A stretch of 64,000 bases of DNA, from assembly GCA_003153555.1 (NCBI GenBank), contig PLZS01000059.1, positions 1-64,000 on the forward strand, read 5' to 3'. The translations under genes were made by a program, and so were the position numbers. Shown here piece by piece: positions 16,784 through 25,627 of the stretch. Below the pieces are notes generated by a model. That model did no database searches. It saw only the letters and a program-made list of their open reading frames with translations, and had not been told where the DNA came from. Source of the DNA: Candidatus Melainabacteria bacterium. Lineage in GTDB: Bacteria > Cyanobacteriota > Vampirovibrionia > Obscuribacterales > Obscuribacteraceae. The first letter of the stretch is position 1. Each line of letters starts with the position of its first letter.

Positions 16784-18046
16784 ATGGTCAATAAAAAGCT
16801 GGACCTGAGAATTGAGCGTGACAGCCTGGGGGAAGTACAGATCCCAGTCGGAGCATATTGGGGCGCTCAAACAGCGAGAACCAAAGAGCATCTGTCCGTA
16901 AGCGGGCTGAACACACACCGCAAACTAGTCGAAGCATTCGTGCTGATCAAAAAAGCTGCTGCCATTACCAACGGTGAGTTGGAAAATCTAGAGACGGCAA
17001 CAAGCCGCGCCATTGTGCAGTCTTGTGACGAAATCACCAGCGGTCAGTGGAAAGAACAATTCGTCGCCGATGCCTTTCACTGGGGAGCTGGTGAAGGACT
17101 GAACGCAAACGTAAATGAAGTGCTTGCCAATCGCGGCGCCGAAATAGTTGGCTGCAGCGTCGGCACATATGATTTTCTCAACCCAACTGTGCACGTCAAT
17201 TTTGGACATTGCAGCAACGACGTCTACCCAACGGCGATGCGCATCGCGCTGCTGCTTAGCTTGAGACAACTCGAACCGACGTTAGTCGATCTAGAGAGAT
17301 TGCTCAGACGCAAATCATTAGAGTTTGACAGAGTCGTAAAAGTTGGTCGAACCCACTTACAAGATTGCTCACCCGTTACCCTGGGTCAAGAGTTTAATGC
17401 CTATGGATCTTCGGTTGAACGCAGCGTCAGGCGGATCAAAGAGTCTAGTCAAAGCCTGCTGGAACTAAATCTAGGCAGCGCCGAAATCGGCACCGGATAT
17501 GGTGCCGATCCAAACCTGGGAAAGAAAATGATCGAACGGCTGTCGCAAATGACAAATCTGCGCTTACGACAAGCGGAAGATTTGTTTCGGGTCAGCCAGA
17601 GCATGTCTGACTTCTTAGAGTTCTCATCATCACTGCGCGGGCTTGCAGTTGACCTGATCAAGATTTGCAATGATCTAAAACTTTTGGCTTCCGGACCTGG
17701 CGGCGGATTTGGCGAAATCACCCTGCCGGTCGTTCAACCACAACAATCATCTCTGCGTCCTGGTCACTGGCCCGATAAGGCTCTTCCACACCTACCAGAA
17801 TGTCTGCTAATGGCTTGCTATCAGGTTTTAGGTAATGACTTCACGGTCACGCTGGCCGCTCAATCTGGTCAATTGGAGGCCAATTCTATGACTCCATTGA
17901 TTATTCACAACTTGCTGCAATCACTTGATCTATTGAGAAACGCGATCAATCCGTTCAATCAAAAATGTCTTGCCGGCGTCACGGCAGATACTATTAGATG
18001 CAACGAATTGCTAGATAAAAGCGGAATCAGACATAAAGAAATGTGA
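16784..18046 (+). CDS. Aspartase/fumarase superfamily protein with degenerate signature loop
   Basis: A 420-residue member of the superfamily that cleaves or forms fumarate. Conserved blocks include IPVGAYWGAQTAR, HVNFGHCSNDVYPTAMR, KVGRTHLQDCSPVTLGQE and GSAEIGTGYGADP. The THLQD His is of the fumarase/argininosuccinate-lyase type, while aspartases have Gln there. The mobile signature loop, normally GSSxMPxKxNP, is replaced near residues 322-340 by QQSSLRPGHWPDKALPHLPE. The Met, Lys and Asn are lost and about four residues are added. The serine pair is kept. No frameshift explains this. It may have another substrate or reduced activity. Start at the ATG after the repeat pair; no ribosome-binding site is evident. 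Confidence 0.82.
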   Translation: MVNKKLDLRIERDSLGEVQIPVGAYWGAQTARTKEHLSVSGLNTHRKLVEAFVLIKKAAAITNGELENLETATSRAIVQSCDEITSGQWKEQFVADAFHWGAGEGLNANVNEVLANRGAEIVGCSVGTYDFLNPTVHVNFGHCSNDVYPTAMRIALLLSLRQLEPTLVDLERLLRRKSLEFDRVVKVGRTHLQDCSPVTLGQEFNAYGSSVERSVRRIKESSQSLLELNLGSAEIGTGYGADPNLGKKMIERLSQMTNLRLRQAEDLFRVSQSMSDFLEFSSSLRGLAVDLIKICNDLKLLASGPGGGFGEITLPVVQPQQSSLRPGHWPDKALPHLPECLLMACYQVLGNDFTVTLAAQSGQLEANSMTPLIIHNLLQSLDLLRNAINPFNQKCLAGVTADTIRCNELLDKSGIRHKEM

Positions 18047-18209
18047 AACTCGAACACCGAATTATCGCCATCCTTTTTGGTTACGATATGAGGCGCGTTG
18101 CACACTACATCGCTTCAAGATGAAGATATTTAGACTATATTGGCATCAACGCAAGCAGATATAGCATCGCGCTAAACACCATTTACTCGGGCGTGGGGAA
18201 AACGTTTTT

Positions 18210-18899
18210 ATGCTAACTGGATATCGGTTTGAAATGATTGTCGGCTGCATGAGGTCAGGCAAATCGAGTGAGCTCATCCGCCGCATAGAACGCGCCAGGC
18301 TAGCCTATCTTCCTACCATCATTGTTCGACCGATAACAGACACTCGCTCAAAACCCAACTTAGTTGAATCAAGAAACGGTCTGGCTTCACAAGCGATTGT
18401 CGTAGACAGCCCCCGCGATATGCTGAAGTACTCATCCCAAGCGGTTGTTATCGGAATCGATGAATGCCAATTCTTTTCAGAAGATATTGTTGATGTCGTG
18501 CAAATCCTCTTAAGTCAGAAAAAGAAATTGATTGCTTCCGGACTGGACCTGGATTACAAAGGAAAGCCTTTTGGACCAGTGCCGCATCTATTGGCGCTTG
18601 CTGACCGCGTTGATAAGCTGCTTGCTGTTTGCAGGAAATGCGGCTCGGACTTTGCCTGCCGCACTCAACGCCTAGTCCACTCAAGCGAACAAATCCTTGT
18701 TGGTGACGCACAGTACGAAGCTCGCTGCTTGCATTGTTTTGAAGCGCCATACGAATACCAATTAAAGTTGAGTTTGCCAGAATCAACACTCAGCCAGGAC
18801 TATGTCGCTTCGCCTCAGCTTTCATTAGTTGAGAACTTCGGACCGGACGATGAGCTAAGCGGAGAAATATTACCGCGGGTTAATATAAATCAGCGCTAA
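18210..18899 (+). CDS. tdk: Thymidine kinase
   Basis: A 229-residue type II thymidine kinase of the salvage pathway, phosphorylating thymidine to dTMP with ATP. It has the P-loop GCMRSGKSSEL near residue 12, the Walker B-like motif IGIDECQFF containing the catalytic Glu, and a lasso/zinc region with CRKCGSDFACRTQRL and CLHCF, giving the four expected cysteines. The protein is slightly longer than E. coli Tdk because of an acidic C-terminal tail. The gene stands alone after a 163-base gap. Confidence 0.92.
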   Translation: MLTGYRFEMIVGCMRSGKSSELIRRIERARLAYLPTIIVRPITDTRSKPNLVESRNGLASQAIVVDSPRDMLKYSSQAVVIGIDECQFFSEDIVDVVQILLSQKKKLIASGLDLDYKGKPFGPVPHLLALADRVDKLLAVCRKCGSDFACRTQRLVHSSEQILVGDAQYEARCLHCFEAPYEYQLKLSLPESTLSQDYVASPQLSLVENFGPDDELSGEILPRVNINQR

Positions 18900-18989
18900 T
18901 CTGGCTTCTTGGTGTTACCGGCTGGTTGTCATGGGCATATCTGAGAGATGATGAGTCGTGGAAGGCTCATGTTTCTGGAGAAACTTCCC

Positions 18990-19415
18990 ATGTTTAGATT
19001 TGTTCGTGTGAAATTAATCCGTTCTGTGGCCATCATCAAAGGCGCGTTCACAGCAACGACAGTGAAAGATCAAGGAACACCCATTAACCCTTGGGAAGCC
19101 GATTTGGCCAGGCTTGCCAATGAACGAAAGAATGAAGCAGTTTCAATAACAACAGCTAAAGAGCATGATGAAATCACTCAGCTCGTGAATGATTTAGCTA
19201 AAGCCGTCAAGAAAGATGAGAGCGCAATTCACCCCCAAGAACCGAAGCCGCGTAGAGCAGGCGATGGTACAGTCACAGATCTGAAGTCTTGGTGGGGAGA
19301 TTCAGTGGCCACTTGGGATCCGGACACAGACGGCAAAAACGTCACCTCGGCGGACCAGCGCAACAAGGCGCGGCAAGTCAAGTGGTTCGACAAGGGGGCC
19401 GGGTTTGACAAATGA
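18990..19415 (+). CDS. Small hypothetical protein
   Basis: A 141-residue protein starting at the ATG at 18990, which is preceded by GGAG nine bases upstream; ATGs at 18948 and 18969 have poorer sites. The N-terminus is basic (MFRFVRVKLIRSVAIIKGAF) and could be a short membrane-associated helix. The rest is charged, with a helix (EHDEITQLVNDLAKAVKKDE) and a Trp-rich end (DLKSWWGDSVATWDPDTDG). I do not recognise it. It precedes another small gene by about 75 bases. Confidence 0.6.
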   Translation: MFRFVRVKLIRSVAIIKGAFTATTVKDQGTPINPWEADLARLANERKNEAVSITTAKEHDEITQLVNDLAKAVKKDESAIHPQEPKPRRAGDGTVTDLKSWWGDSVATWDPDTDGKNVTSADQRNKARQVKWFDKGAGFDK

Positions 19416-19490
19416 TCCACAGTGGTAAGATCCACTAGGTCAAACACACGACCTTTTTTTGCCTCGAATCCTAAGTACGGGGGTCTTTTA

Positions 19491-19844
19491 ATGGCACGTA
19501 AAGTATTCAACTTGCTTCTGTCCGCGACTGTGGTCGCCTCAGCGCTAGTATCGGTAGGGATCAATCAGCCGGCACTCGCGAAATCCAAGAGACACATAGC
19601 ACAAGGACGCGGAGCATATTTTGTGCCACCACCTCCTCCTTACGCACCTTCGATTTTGCCGGAAACCATCGCAAACGTGCGCACGCAGCCCGACCCCTCT
19701 GAAGAACTGGCCGAAAAGCTCCCAGAGAATCCATACAAAAAATACATTTTCACCCGCGATGCAGGTGATATGCCACGCGTAGTGCGCGGTGTTAAGGCGC
19801 AATCGAATCGTAATGTGATCACTTACTTGCACAACAAGACATAA
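19491..19844 (+). CDS. Small exported protein
   Basis: A 117-residue protein with a classical signal peptide (MARKVFNLLLSATVVASALV, then ...NQPALAKS). The mature part begins with a basic stretch and a proline run (YFVPPPPPYAPSILPE) and ends with conserved-looking KKYIFTRDAGDMPRVVRG. There are no cysteines and no catalytic motif. The ATG at 19491 follows a G-rich ACGGGGGTC stretch. It is followed by a strong terminator, so it is last in its transcript. Confidence 0.7.
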   Translation: MARKVFNLLLSATVVASALVSVGINQPALAKSKRHIAQGRGAYFVPPPPPYAPSILPETIANVRTQPDPSEELAEKLPENPYKKYIFTRDAGDMPRVVRGVKAQSNRNVITYLHNKT

Positions 19845-19866
19845 GCGAAGCTAGTTATTTGGTTGA

Positions 19867-19896
19867 AAGTGCCGCTCTCACAAGCGGCACTTTTTG
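19867..19896 (+). terminator. Rho-independent terminator (probably bidirectional)
   Basis: A perfect 9-bp stem AGTGCCGCT/AGCGGCACT with a CTCACA loop is followed by TTTTT. Three A residues precede the stem, so it could also act for the convergent thiolase gene. Confidence 0.9.
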
Positions 19897-19903
19897 TTAA
19901 CTC

Positions 19904-21079
19904 CTACACTCTTTCCAAAATCATAGCGATACCCATGCCACCGCCGATGCAGGCACTGACTATGCTGTATCGGGCTTTTCGCCGGTGCAATTCGAGCGAG
20001 GTGCTCAGGAGCAAACGGGCGCCCGTAGCGCCAAACGGATGACCTAAGGCAATCGCGCCACCATTTACGTTAACTTTTGAACGGTCTAATTTCAGTTCTT
20101 TTTCGCAGGCCAGATATTGAGCCGCAAACGCCTCATTAATTTCGATCAAATCCATTTGATCGAGCGTCAGTCCGGCACGTTCCAATGCCATCGGAATAGC
20201 CGGCACTGGCCCAATTCCCATGATCTCCGGCGGCACACCTGTCACCGCCCAAGATACCACTCTGGTAAGCGGTTTCAAATTCAATTTTTCGGCAGTTTTG
20301 GCCTTCGTGACGATTAAGGCGGCAGCACCATCAACGATACCGCAGGCATTTCCGGCAGTAACCGAGCCGTCTTTACGAAAAGCAGGCTTGAGTTTTGCCA
20401 AACCCTCAAGCGTCGTATCCGCTCTGGCGTGTTCATCCACAGAGATTATCTTGATGCCCTTCTTCTCTTTGATCTCTATAGGTGCAATTTCTTCCGCAAG
20501 ATGACCATTGTCTAATGCTGCTTTAGCTCTCTGCTGACTTTCCAGGGCGAATTGATCTTGCTCTTCACGAGTGATCTTGTACTTCTCCCGCAGATTCTCA
20601 GCGCTCTCACCCATCGAGCAGTTAGCTAATGTATCTCGGATATCAAGTCCGTCCCATAGTTCAGCCGCTCCCATCCGTCCACCCCAACGCATCGACCAGG
20701 ACACGTAAGGTGTCTGCGAAAGCGCGTCAGTGCCGCCAGCCAGCACGACTTCTGCGTGTCCGGCATCAATCAGCATCTCGGCGTTGGCCACAGCCTGAAT
20801 CCCCGAACCACAGAGCAGATTGATGATGATTCCAGGGGTGGAAGTCTTCAGCCCCGACCTGAGTGCCACATGCCTCCCCAAATAGATCGCATCTTTGCTC
20901 GTCTGAATCACATTTCCCATAATCACATGACCGATCAGCTCAGGATCCACAGCGGATCTTTTTATTGCTTCTTTGGATGCGACGACGGCAAGATCAGTTG
21001 CAGTTTGACTTGCCAAGCCTCCGCCAAATGCGCCAAACGCCGTACGGGCGCCATTTACGATGACCAAATCGCCGCTCAT
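19904..21079 (-). CDS. Acetyl-CoA acetyltransferase (thiolase)
   Basis: A 391-residue thiolase. It has the nucleophilic Cys in NLLCGSGIQAV near residue 88, the GGAIALGHPFGATGAR block with the catalytic His, and the C-terminal CIGGGMGIA block with the proton-shuttling Cys. Size and motifs fit the biosynthetic/degradative acetoacetyl-CoA thiolase group (AtoB/PhaA-like), which condenses two acetyl-CoA or cleaves 3-ketoacyl-CoA. The start codon is 148 bases from the divergent alanine dehydrogenase. No hydroxyacyl-CoA dehydrogenase or PHA gene is adjacent. Confidence 0.93.
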   Translation of the reverse strand: MSGDLVIVNGARTAFGAFGGGLASQTATDLAVVASKEAIKRSAVDPELIGHVIMGNVIQTSKDAIYLGRHVALRSGLKTSTPGIIINLLCGSGIQAVANAEMLIDAGHAEVVLAGGTDALSQTPYVSWSMRWGGRMGAAELWDGLDIRDTLANCSMGESAENLREKYKITREEQDQFALESQQRAKAALDNGHLAEEIAPIEIKEKKGIKIISVDEHARADTTLEGLAKLKPAFRKDGSVTAGNACGIVDGAAALIVTKAKTAEKLNLKPLTRVVSWAVTGVPPEIMGIGPVPAIPMALERAGLTLDQMDLIEINEAFAAQYLACEKELKLDRSKVNVNGGAIALGHPFGATGARLLLSTSLELHRRKARYSIVSACIGGGMGIAMILERV

Positions 21080-21227
21080 ATTTCCTCACTTTTACTCAAA
21101 GGGTTGCCAACAACTAGAGCTGAAAGCTAAAACAAGTATCAAGAGCATATTAAAACGTCATACTATCGGGCTAGAATTAACTTTTCAGGTGTCTTTACAA
21201 GCTTTTGTATAAATGGAGGGCTGAACC

Positions 21228-22328
21228 TTGGCTAAGGTTGGAGTGCCAAAAGAGATTTTGGATAACGAGTACCGGGTCGCATTGACACTGGCAGGGACAA
21301 GCGCTCTCGTTGCAGACGGCAGCACCGTCTACATTGAGAAAAATGCTGGTGTTGGTAGTGGTATCACTGATGAAGAATACATCGCAGCAGGCGCAAAGAT
21401 TTTGCCTGATGCCGCAAGTGTCTTCGCCGAGGCAGACCTAATCCTAAAGGTGAAGGAGCCTCAAACCAAGGAAATTTCCCTTCTTCGCAAGAACCAATTG
21501 TTGTTCACTTATTTGCACCTTGCTGCTCATCCTAAACTAGCAGTGGACCTGGCAAAGACTGGTGCAACATGCATCGCATACGAAACCGTTCAGACTGAAA
21601 CTGGCTACCTGCCTTTGTTGACACCGATGAGCGAAATCGCTGGTCGCCTGGCAACTCAGATTGGTGCTAACTATCTCGAACGTTCGAAGGGCGGCCGAGG
21701 AGTGTTACTTGGTGGCGTACCTGGTGTAGAACCAGGTGAAGTGGTGATCATCGGCGGCGGAATCGTCGGCACCAATGCCGCCAAGATCGCCTTAGGACTG
21801 GGCGCTCGCGTCACAATCTTCGATCGCTCATTGGAGAGATTGAGATATTTGGATGACGTGTTCAACGGACAGCTGCGCACCGTGTTCTCGGTCGGACATT
21901 ATCTGGCGCAAGTTCTACCGACAGCCGATCTCGTCATCGGTGCAGTCTTGATTCCAGGCAAAACAGCGCCGAGAATCATCACCAGAGATATGGTCAAGAA
22001 GATGAAACCAGGCTCAGTCATAGTCGACGTTAGCGTCGACCAAGGCGGATGCATCGAGACAATCCATTCAACTACACACTCGGACCCAACCTATGTTTGC
22101 GAAGGCGTCCTTCACTACGCCGTAGCTAACATTCCTGGTGCCGTGCCGTGGACATCAACTCGGGCGTTGACCAACGCCACGATGCCGTATGTGCTCAAGC
22201 TCGCTAAATTCGGCTACCAAGCCTGTTTGGACGATCCTTCACTGCATCGCGGCGTCAACATTCATCAGGGTGAAATCGTTCACGCAGGCGTGGCTGAAGC
22301 TGTCGGCAATGTTGTGGCAACAGCATAG
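21228..22328 (+). CDS. ald: Alanine dehydrogenase
   Basis: A 366-residue NAD-dependent enzyme that interconverts L-alanine and pyruvate plus ammonia. It starts at TTG after a GGAGGG ribosome-binding site. Signatures are VGVPKEILDNEYRVALT at the N-terminus, the VKEPQ loop with the substrate-binding Lys, YLHLAAH with the catalytic His, and the Rossmann glycines VVIIGGGIVGTNAAKIALG. The terminal part with VNIHQGEIVHAGVAEA is also typical. It is a single gene with its own terminator. Confidence 0.95.
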   Translation: MAKVGVPKEILDNEYRVALTLAGTSALVADGSTVYIEKNAGVGSGITDEEYIAAGAKILPDAASVFAEADLILKVKEPQTKEISLLRKNQLLFTYLHLAAHPKLAVDLAKTGATCIAYETVQTETGYLPLLTPMSEIAGRLATQIGANYLERSKGGRGVLLGGVPGVEPGEVVIIGGGIVGTNAAKIALGLGARVTIFDRSLERLRYLDDVFNGQLRTVFSVGHYLAQVLPTADLVIGAVLIPGKTAPRIITRDMVKKMKPGSVIVDVSVDQGGCIETIHSTTHSDPTYVCEGVLHYAVANIPGAVPWTSTRALTNATMPYVLKLAKFGYQACLDDPSLHRGVNIHQGEIVHAGVAEAVGNVVATA

Positions 22329-22421
22329 TTCGAGACTATCGTTCGCTTCGCTTCGGAGTATTAGCACGCGGGACGGGTGCGCTCCATTTCGAGACGAGGA
22401 TAAGATTCGCAACAACAAATT

Positions 22422-22454
22422 AAGGGCAGTGAGCACTTGCTCATTGCCCTTTTC
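22422..22454 (+). terminator. Rho-independent terminator
   Basis: An 11-bp stem GGGCAGTGAGC/GCTCATTGCCC with one mismatched pair and an ACTT loop is followed by TTTTC, about 95 bases after the ald stop. Confidence 0.75.
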
Positions 22455-22620
22455 CCTATGAAGGACGAGATTTTAAGAGTTTGTGCCTATAAATTTGCCT
22501 CAGCAATCGGGTTAAATAACAACATGCGCCAATGCCCACTTTTGCCTCGACAGATTGAGCAAGAACTGCCAGACCATTGTGGGCATATATTGGTTACGCG
22601 CCAGGAAAACGTAAACACCT

Positions 22621-23187
22621 ATGGCTAAAATTCGCCTGCTTACCCAGGGAAAAATATGGGCTAACAGAACCACAAGAGAAATCTTGTGGAGCGTAATGAA
22701 GTACAAGAAGGTCGCTGTGGGCGTTCTTCATATCGTCGGACCCTCCGAGAGCCTGGTCGGCGATATCTGCATACAAAACGGAATTTTTGTCGTTGGTGGC
22801 AAAATGAAGAATGGGAAAAGCAGCGGCTACGAGGCCATTAGAACGCTGTTAAGCCTTAAGGACGGCACGTTTCAATACCTGGACTATAGTGAAATTGATA
22901 CGCCAGAATTAAATAACGGTCTGAAAATTCGTTTAACACAATTGATCAACAAACTGCCTTCATTGCCTGTGCAGCTGGAAGAGTTGATGGGAGCCAATAC
23001 CCTAAATCGGATGCGCAGCTTCGATGCTAGCGAAATCGCGACTGAAGAAGCGTTGATCGACAAAGAAACATTCGCCCAATTAACAACTTGGGAAAATCGC
23101 ACGATGAGACTGCGTGCAGCAGCCTTTTGGGGTACGTTCCTGGCGATCTCAGGAATCGCTTTCTTGATGTACTACTTTCAACGCTGA
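22621..23187 (+). CDS. DUF4388/PATAN-like protein with C-terminal membrane anchor
   Basis: A 188-residue protein. Residues about 35-95 (GDICIQNGIFVVGGKMKNG, then GYEAIRTLLSLKDGTFQYLD) have the G-x-I-x-(F/V)-x-x-G-x-(I/V) and G-x-x-A ... G-x-F pattern of DUF4388/PatA N-terminal domains, which occur in regulators of gliding, pili and heterocyst patterning. A single hydrophobic helix near the C-terminus (FWGTFLAISGIAFLMYYF) would anchor it with the domain in the cytoplasm. It lies about 115 bases before two CpaB genes, which fits a role in surface appendage control. That link is inference. Confidence 0.72.
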   Translation: MAKIRLLTQGKIWANRTTREILWSVMKYKKVAVGVLHIVGPSESLVGDICIQNGIFVVGGKMKNGKSSGYEAIRTLLSLKDGTFQYLDYSEIDTPELNNGLKIRLTQLINKLPSLPVQLEELMGANTLNRMRSFDASEIATEEALIDKETFAQLTTWENRTMRLRAAAFWGTFLAISGIAFLMYYFQR

Positions 23188-23301
23188 TAAGTAATTTATT
23201 TACCATAGCTGTGTCAGAGGGATTTCACTTTAATCGTGAGAGCTTGCCGAAGTACAATGTATGGGTACTTTGTCTATCTGTTTCTAGAAGGTAAACATCC
23301 G

Positions 23302-24249
23302 ATGAAACCATTACGCTCAGTTTTCATGAGCATCACTCGTGTGCCCCCAGCGTTTCTTATCGCGGCAATCGTCGCTCTCGCTTTCGTGGTGGCATGGATG
23401 GTGACAAACAGAATTAGCTCCGGCGAACAAGTTTATGCTGAAAAGCAACGCGAAATGGATGCCAAATATTCGGCCAAAGCAACGGTTGTTTATGCGATCA
23501 AAGATATTCCTGAAGGTCAAACAATCCCTTCGGAAGCTCTTGAAGAACGTCAAATTGAACAATCTAAGGCACCGGAAGATGCTCTCGCCTCTGCCACATT
23601 AGCCACTGGGCGCACGAGCAAATACGGTATCACTTCTGGCCAGATCGTTTCCCAACACGACTTGCAAGCACAAGCAACCAATCTTAGTTTCGATTCTCGA
23701 TTGAAAACAGGATTCCGCGCAGTCACCTTCGCTGTAGATAACAACAGTGGCGTCGCTGGTTTTATCAGTCCAGAAAGTCATATTGACATCATCGGTATGG
23801 TCGGCTCTGGTGCTGATACTAAGGCAAACCCAATTCTTTCTGATGTGGAAGTTATAGCGGTTGGTCAAACCTTTCAACGCAGTGCTGGCGCATCATCTGC
23901 GGTGCCTGCTAGCTCAGTTACTGTCGCAGTAACGCCACAAGATACAACCAAATTGATCAAAGCTGTTCTGGCTAGCAAGCTCTATTTGTCGCTGAGAAAC
24001 AGCACCGACCACGCTCCAGTGGCCACAGTAGATGTGACTGCGCTCTACAACAAAACCAGAACAGCGCAGGTATCAAACATGAACTTTGCTGTTCCATCAC
24101 CACCACCTTTGCCGATACAGAATGGAGATGATGCTAATGATGGACCGCGTCCAGCCCTGGCGTCCGCAGATGCGCCGCTGAGACAAAATCACCAAATTGA
24201 AGCCTGGTCGGCAGGCAAGAAAGATGTGATCAGCGTTCCGGAACACTAA
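23302..24249 (+). CDS. CpaB-like Flp pilus assembly protein, copy 1
   Basis: A 315-residue protein with a single N-terminal membrane helix (FLIAAIVALAFVVAWMV) and a periplasmic region. It has a SAF domain (VVYAIKDIPEGQTIPSEALE) and an RcpC/CpaB C-terminal domain (RAVTFAVDNNSGVAGFISPE and ILSDVEVIAVGQTF). CpaB/RcpC helps assemble the secretin channel of Tad pili. The ATG at 23302 was chosen because it aligns with the start of the paralogue and follows AGAAGG. A Pro-rich tail ends with KKDVISVPEH, nearly shared with copy 2. No other tad genes are in the window. Confidence 0.88.
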   Translation: MKPLRSVFMSITRVPPAFLIAAIVALAFVVAWMVTNRISSGEQVYAEKQREMDAKYSAKATVVYAIKDIPEGQTIPSEALEERQIEQSKAPEDALASATLATGRTSKYGITSGQIVSQHDLQAQATNLSFDSRLKTGFRAVTFAVDNNSGVAGFISPESHIDIIGMVGSGADTKANPILSDVEVIAVGQTFQRSAGASSAVPASSVTVAVTPQDTTKLIKAVLASKLYLSLRNSTDHAPVATVDVTALYNKTRTAQVSNMNFAVPSPPPLPIQNGDDANDGPRPALASADAPLRQNHQIEAWSAGKKDVISVPEH

Positions 24250-24271
24250 TCGTCAAGAACTCGAAACCTTG

Positions 24272-24299
24272 AAAGCACGCCCCTTGCGGCGTGCTTTTC
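24272..24299 (+). terminator. Rho-independent terminator between the two CpaB genes
   Basis: A 10-bp stem AAAGCACGCC/GGCGTGCTTT with a 6-base loop CCTTGC runs into TTTT. It lies 22 bases after the first CpaB stop, so the two copies are probably transcribed separately. Confidence 0.85.
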
Positions 24300-24460
24300 C
24301 ATTTTTGGATTTGTGCGGATCAACTCCAATGTATTGCCCGACTATGAATTTTGATTTATGAAAGGCTGACTTCTTTACTAGGGTTTTCCCTGTTACCGCT
24401 TTGGAACCGCGGCAGAAGAATGGAATTGGTTAGTCTTTCTCCTCACTAAGGGGGACCGTA

Positions 24461-25408
24461 ATGAATCCATTACGCGCATTGTTCATGGGCATCTCTCGCA
24501 TGCCACCAGCCGTTATGCTCGCAATCATCGTGGGACTGGCAGTTGGTGTCACGTTCTTAGTCACCGACCGACTCAAGGTGCAAGAGGACGATTACAAAAA
24601 CAAAACGGACGCTATGACACGCCAGATGTCCAAAAAATCAACTGTGGTTTACGCAGTTAAGGATATTCCAGAAGGTCAGACGATTCCCTCAGAAGCGCTT
24701 GAGGAGCGCCAAATCGAAGCATCCAAACAACCACAAGACGCACTCAGTACTTCAACTTTGGCAGCCGGTCGAGTCTCCAAATATGGCATCTCGACGGGAC
24801 AAATCGTCTCGCAACACGACTTGCTTCCCCAGCAAATCTCAATGGGTTTCGAATCGCGTTTGAAACCAGGAATGAGAGCAGTGACTTTTGCAGTAGACAA
24901 TAACTCCGGCGTCGCTGGATTTGTTGCCCCCGAAAGTCACGTAGACATCATCAGTATGGTTGGCTCAGGACAGGATACGAAAGCCCGACCAGTTTTGTCT
25001 GATGTTGAGGTAATCGCAGTTGGGCAAACGTATCAAAAAACACCTGGCACAACGCAAGCGGTGCCGGCGAGTTCAGTAACGGTTGCCGTTCCGACTGACG
25101 ATGCGCAAAAACTGATCCGAGCAATTCTAGCAAGCAAGATTTATCTTTCCTTGCGGAGTAATTTGGATCACACACCGGTTGCAACTGTTGATGTGACCTC
25201 ACTTTTCACGAAAGCACCTTCGGCGAGCAGCAGCGGGGAAGTAGCAAGTTTGGTGCCATATCCAACCTTGCCACCAATGATTGGAACTGATGCATCAAAT
25301 CCTATTCTCGATCGCAATTCGTCTGCTACGCCTCCGCCCAGACCACTCTTCGAAGTTGAGGCTTGGGCTGGTTCGAAGAAAGATGTGATTTCGGTACCTG
25401 AAAAATAG
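24461..25408 (+). CDS. CpaB-like Flp pilus assembly protein, copy 2
   Basis: A 315-residue paralogue of the preceding protein, of the same length and plan: an N-terminal membrane helix (VMLAIIVGLAVGVTFLV), a SAF domain (VVYAVKDIPEGQTIPSEALE) and a CpaB C-terminal domain (MRAVTFAVDNNSGVAGFVAP). Long identical blocks show a tandem duplication, while the Pro/Ser-rich linker before the conserved KKDVISVPEK end has diverged. An AAGGGGGACC site precedes the ATG. Separate terminators suggest independent expression of the two forms, possibly for two pilus types or assembly states. Confidence 0.88.
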   Translation: MNPLRALFMGISRMPPAVMLAIIVGLAVGVTFLVTDRLKVQEDDYKNKTDAMTRQMSKKSTVVYAVKDIPEGQTIPSEALEERQIEASKQPQDALSTSTLAAGRVSKYGISTGQIVSQHDLLPQQISMGFESRLKPGMRAVTFAVDNNSGVAGFVAPESHVDIISMVGSGQDTKARPVLSDVEVIAVGQTYQKTPGTTQAVPASSVTVAVPTDDAQKLIRAILASKIYLSLRSNLDHTPVATVDVTSLFTKAPSASSSGEVASLVPYPTLPPMIGTDASNPILDRNSSATPPPRPLFEVEAWAGSKKDVISVPEK

Positions 25409-25437
25409 ACGCGGAATTCAGTGCAATAAACGATGAG

Positions 25438-25468
25438 AGAGAGCTGCAAATAATTGCAGCTCTCTTTT
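25438..25468 (+). terminator. Rho-independent terminator
   Basis: A perfect 12-bp stem AGAGAGCTGCAA/TTGCAGCTCTCT with an ATAA loop is followed by TTT, about 30 bases after the second CpaB stop. Confidence 0.88.
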
Positions 25469-25547
25469 AACTTAGTGGGTGAGGTGGGCGCGACATCCGC
25501 CGAAATGGAGCGCTGGACTCCAGTCCCGCCTCAATTTGTGATCATGG

Positions 25548-25618
25548 GCGACTGTGGACAGTCGCGCTTGTATTTCACTGTGGACAGTCGCGCTTCATTT
25601 CCTGGGGACAGTCGCGCT
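25548..25618. repeat. Three direct repeats of CTGTGGACAGTCGCGCT
   Basis: Copies lie at 25552-25569 and 25578-25595 (identical 18-mers) and at 25602-25618 (T to G in one position), with starts 26 and 24 bases apart. The first overlaps a perfect palindrome GCGACTGT-GG-ACAGTCGC at 25548-25565. The array lies between a terminator and the 3' end of the convergent epimerase gene. Its function is unknown; three short copies are too few for a CRISPR array. Confidence 0.8.
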
Positions 25619-25627
25619 CTGAATTCG

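Noticed and set aside
17700..17830. Frameshift in the lyase signature loop
   Set aside because: Neither alternative frame restores GSSxMPxKxNP, and one of them has a stop. The flanking sequence stays in frame with family-like residues, so the divergence looks real.
25552..25618. CRISPR array
   Set aside because: Only three short 17-18-bp repeats with 6-8-base gaps, no spacers of typical length and no cas genes nearby.
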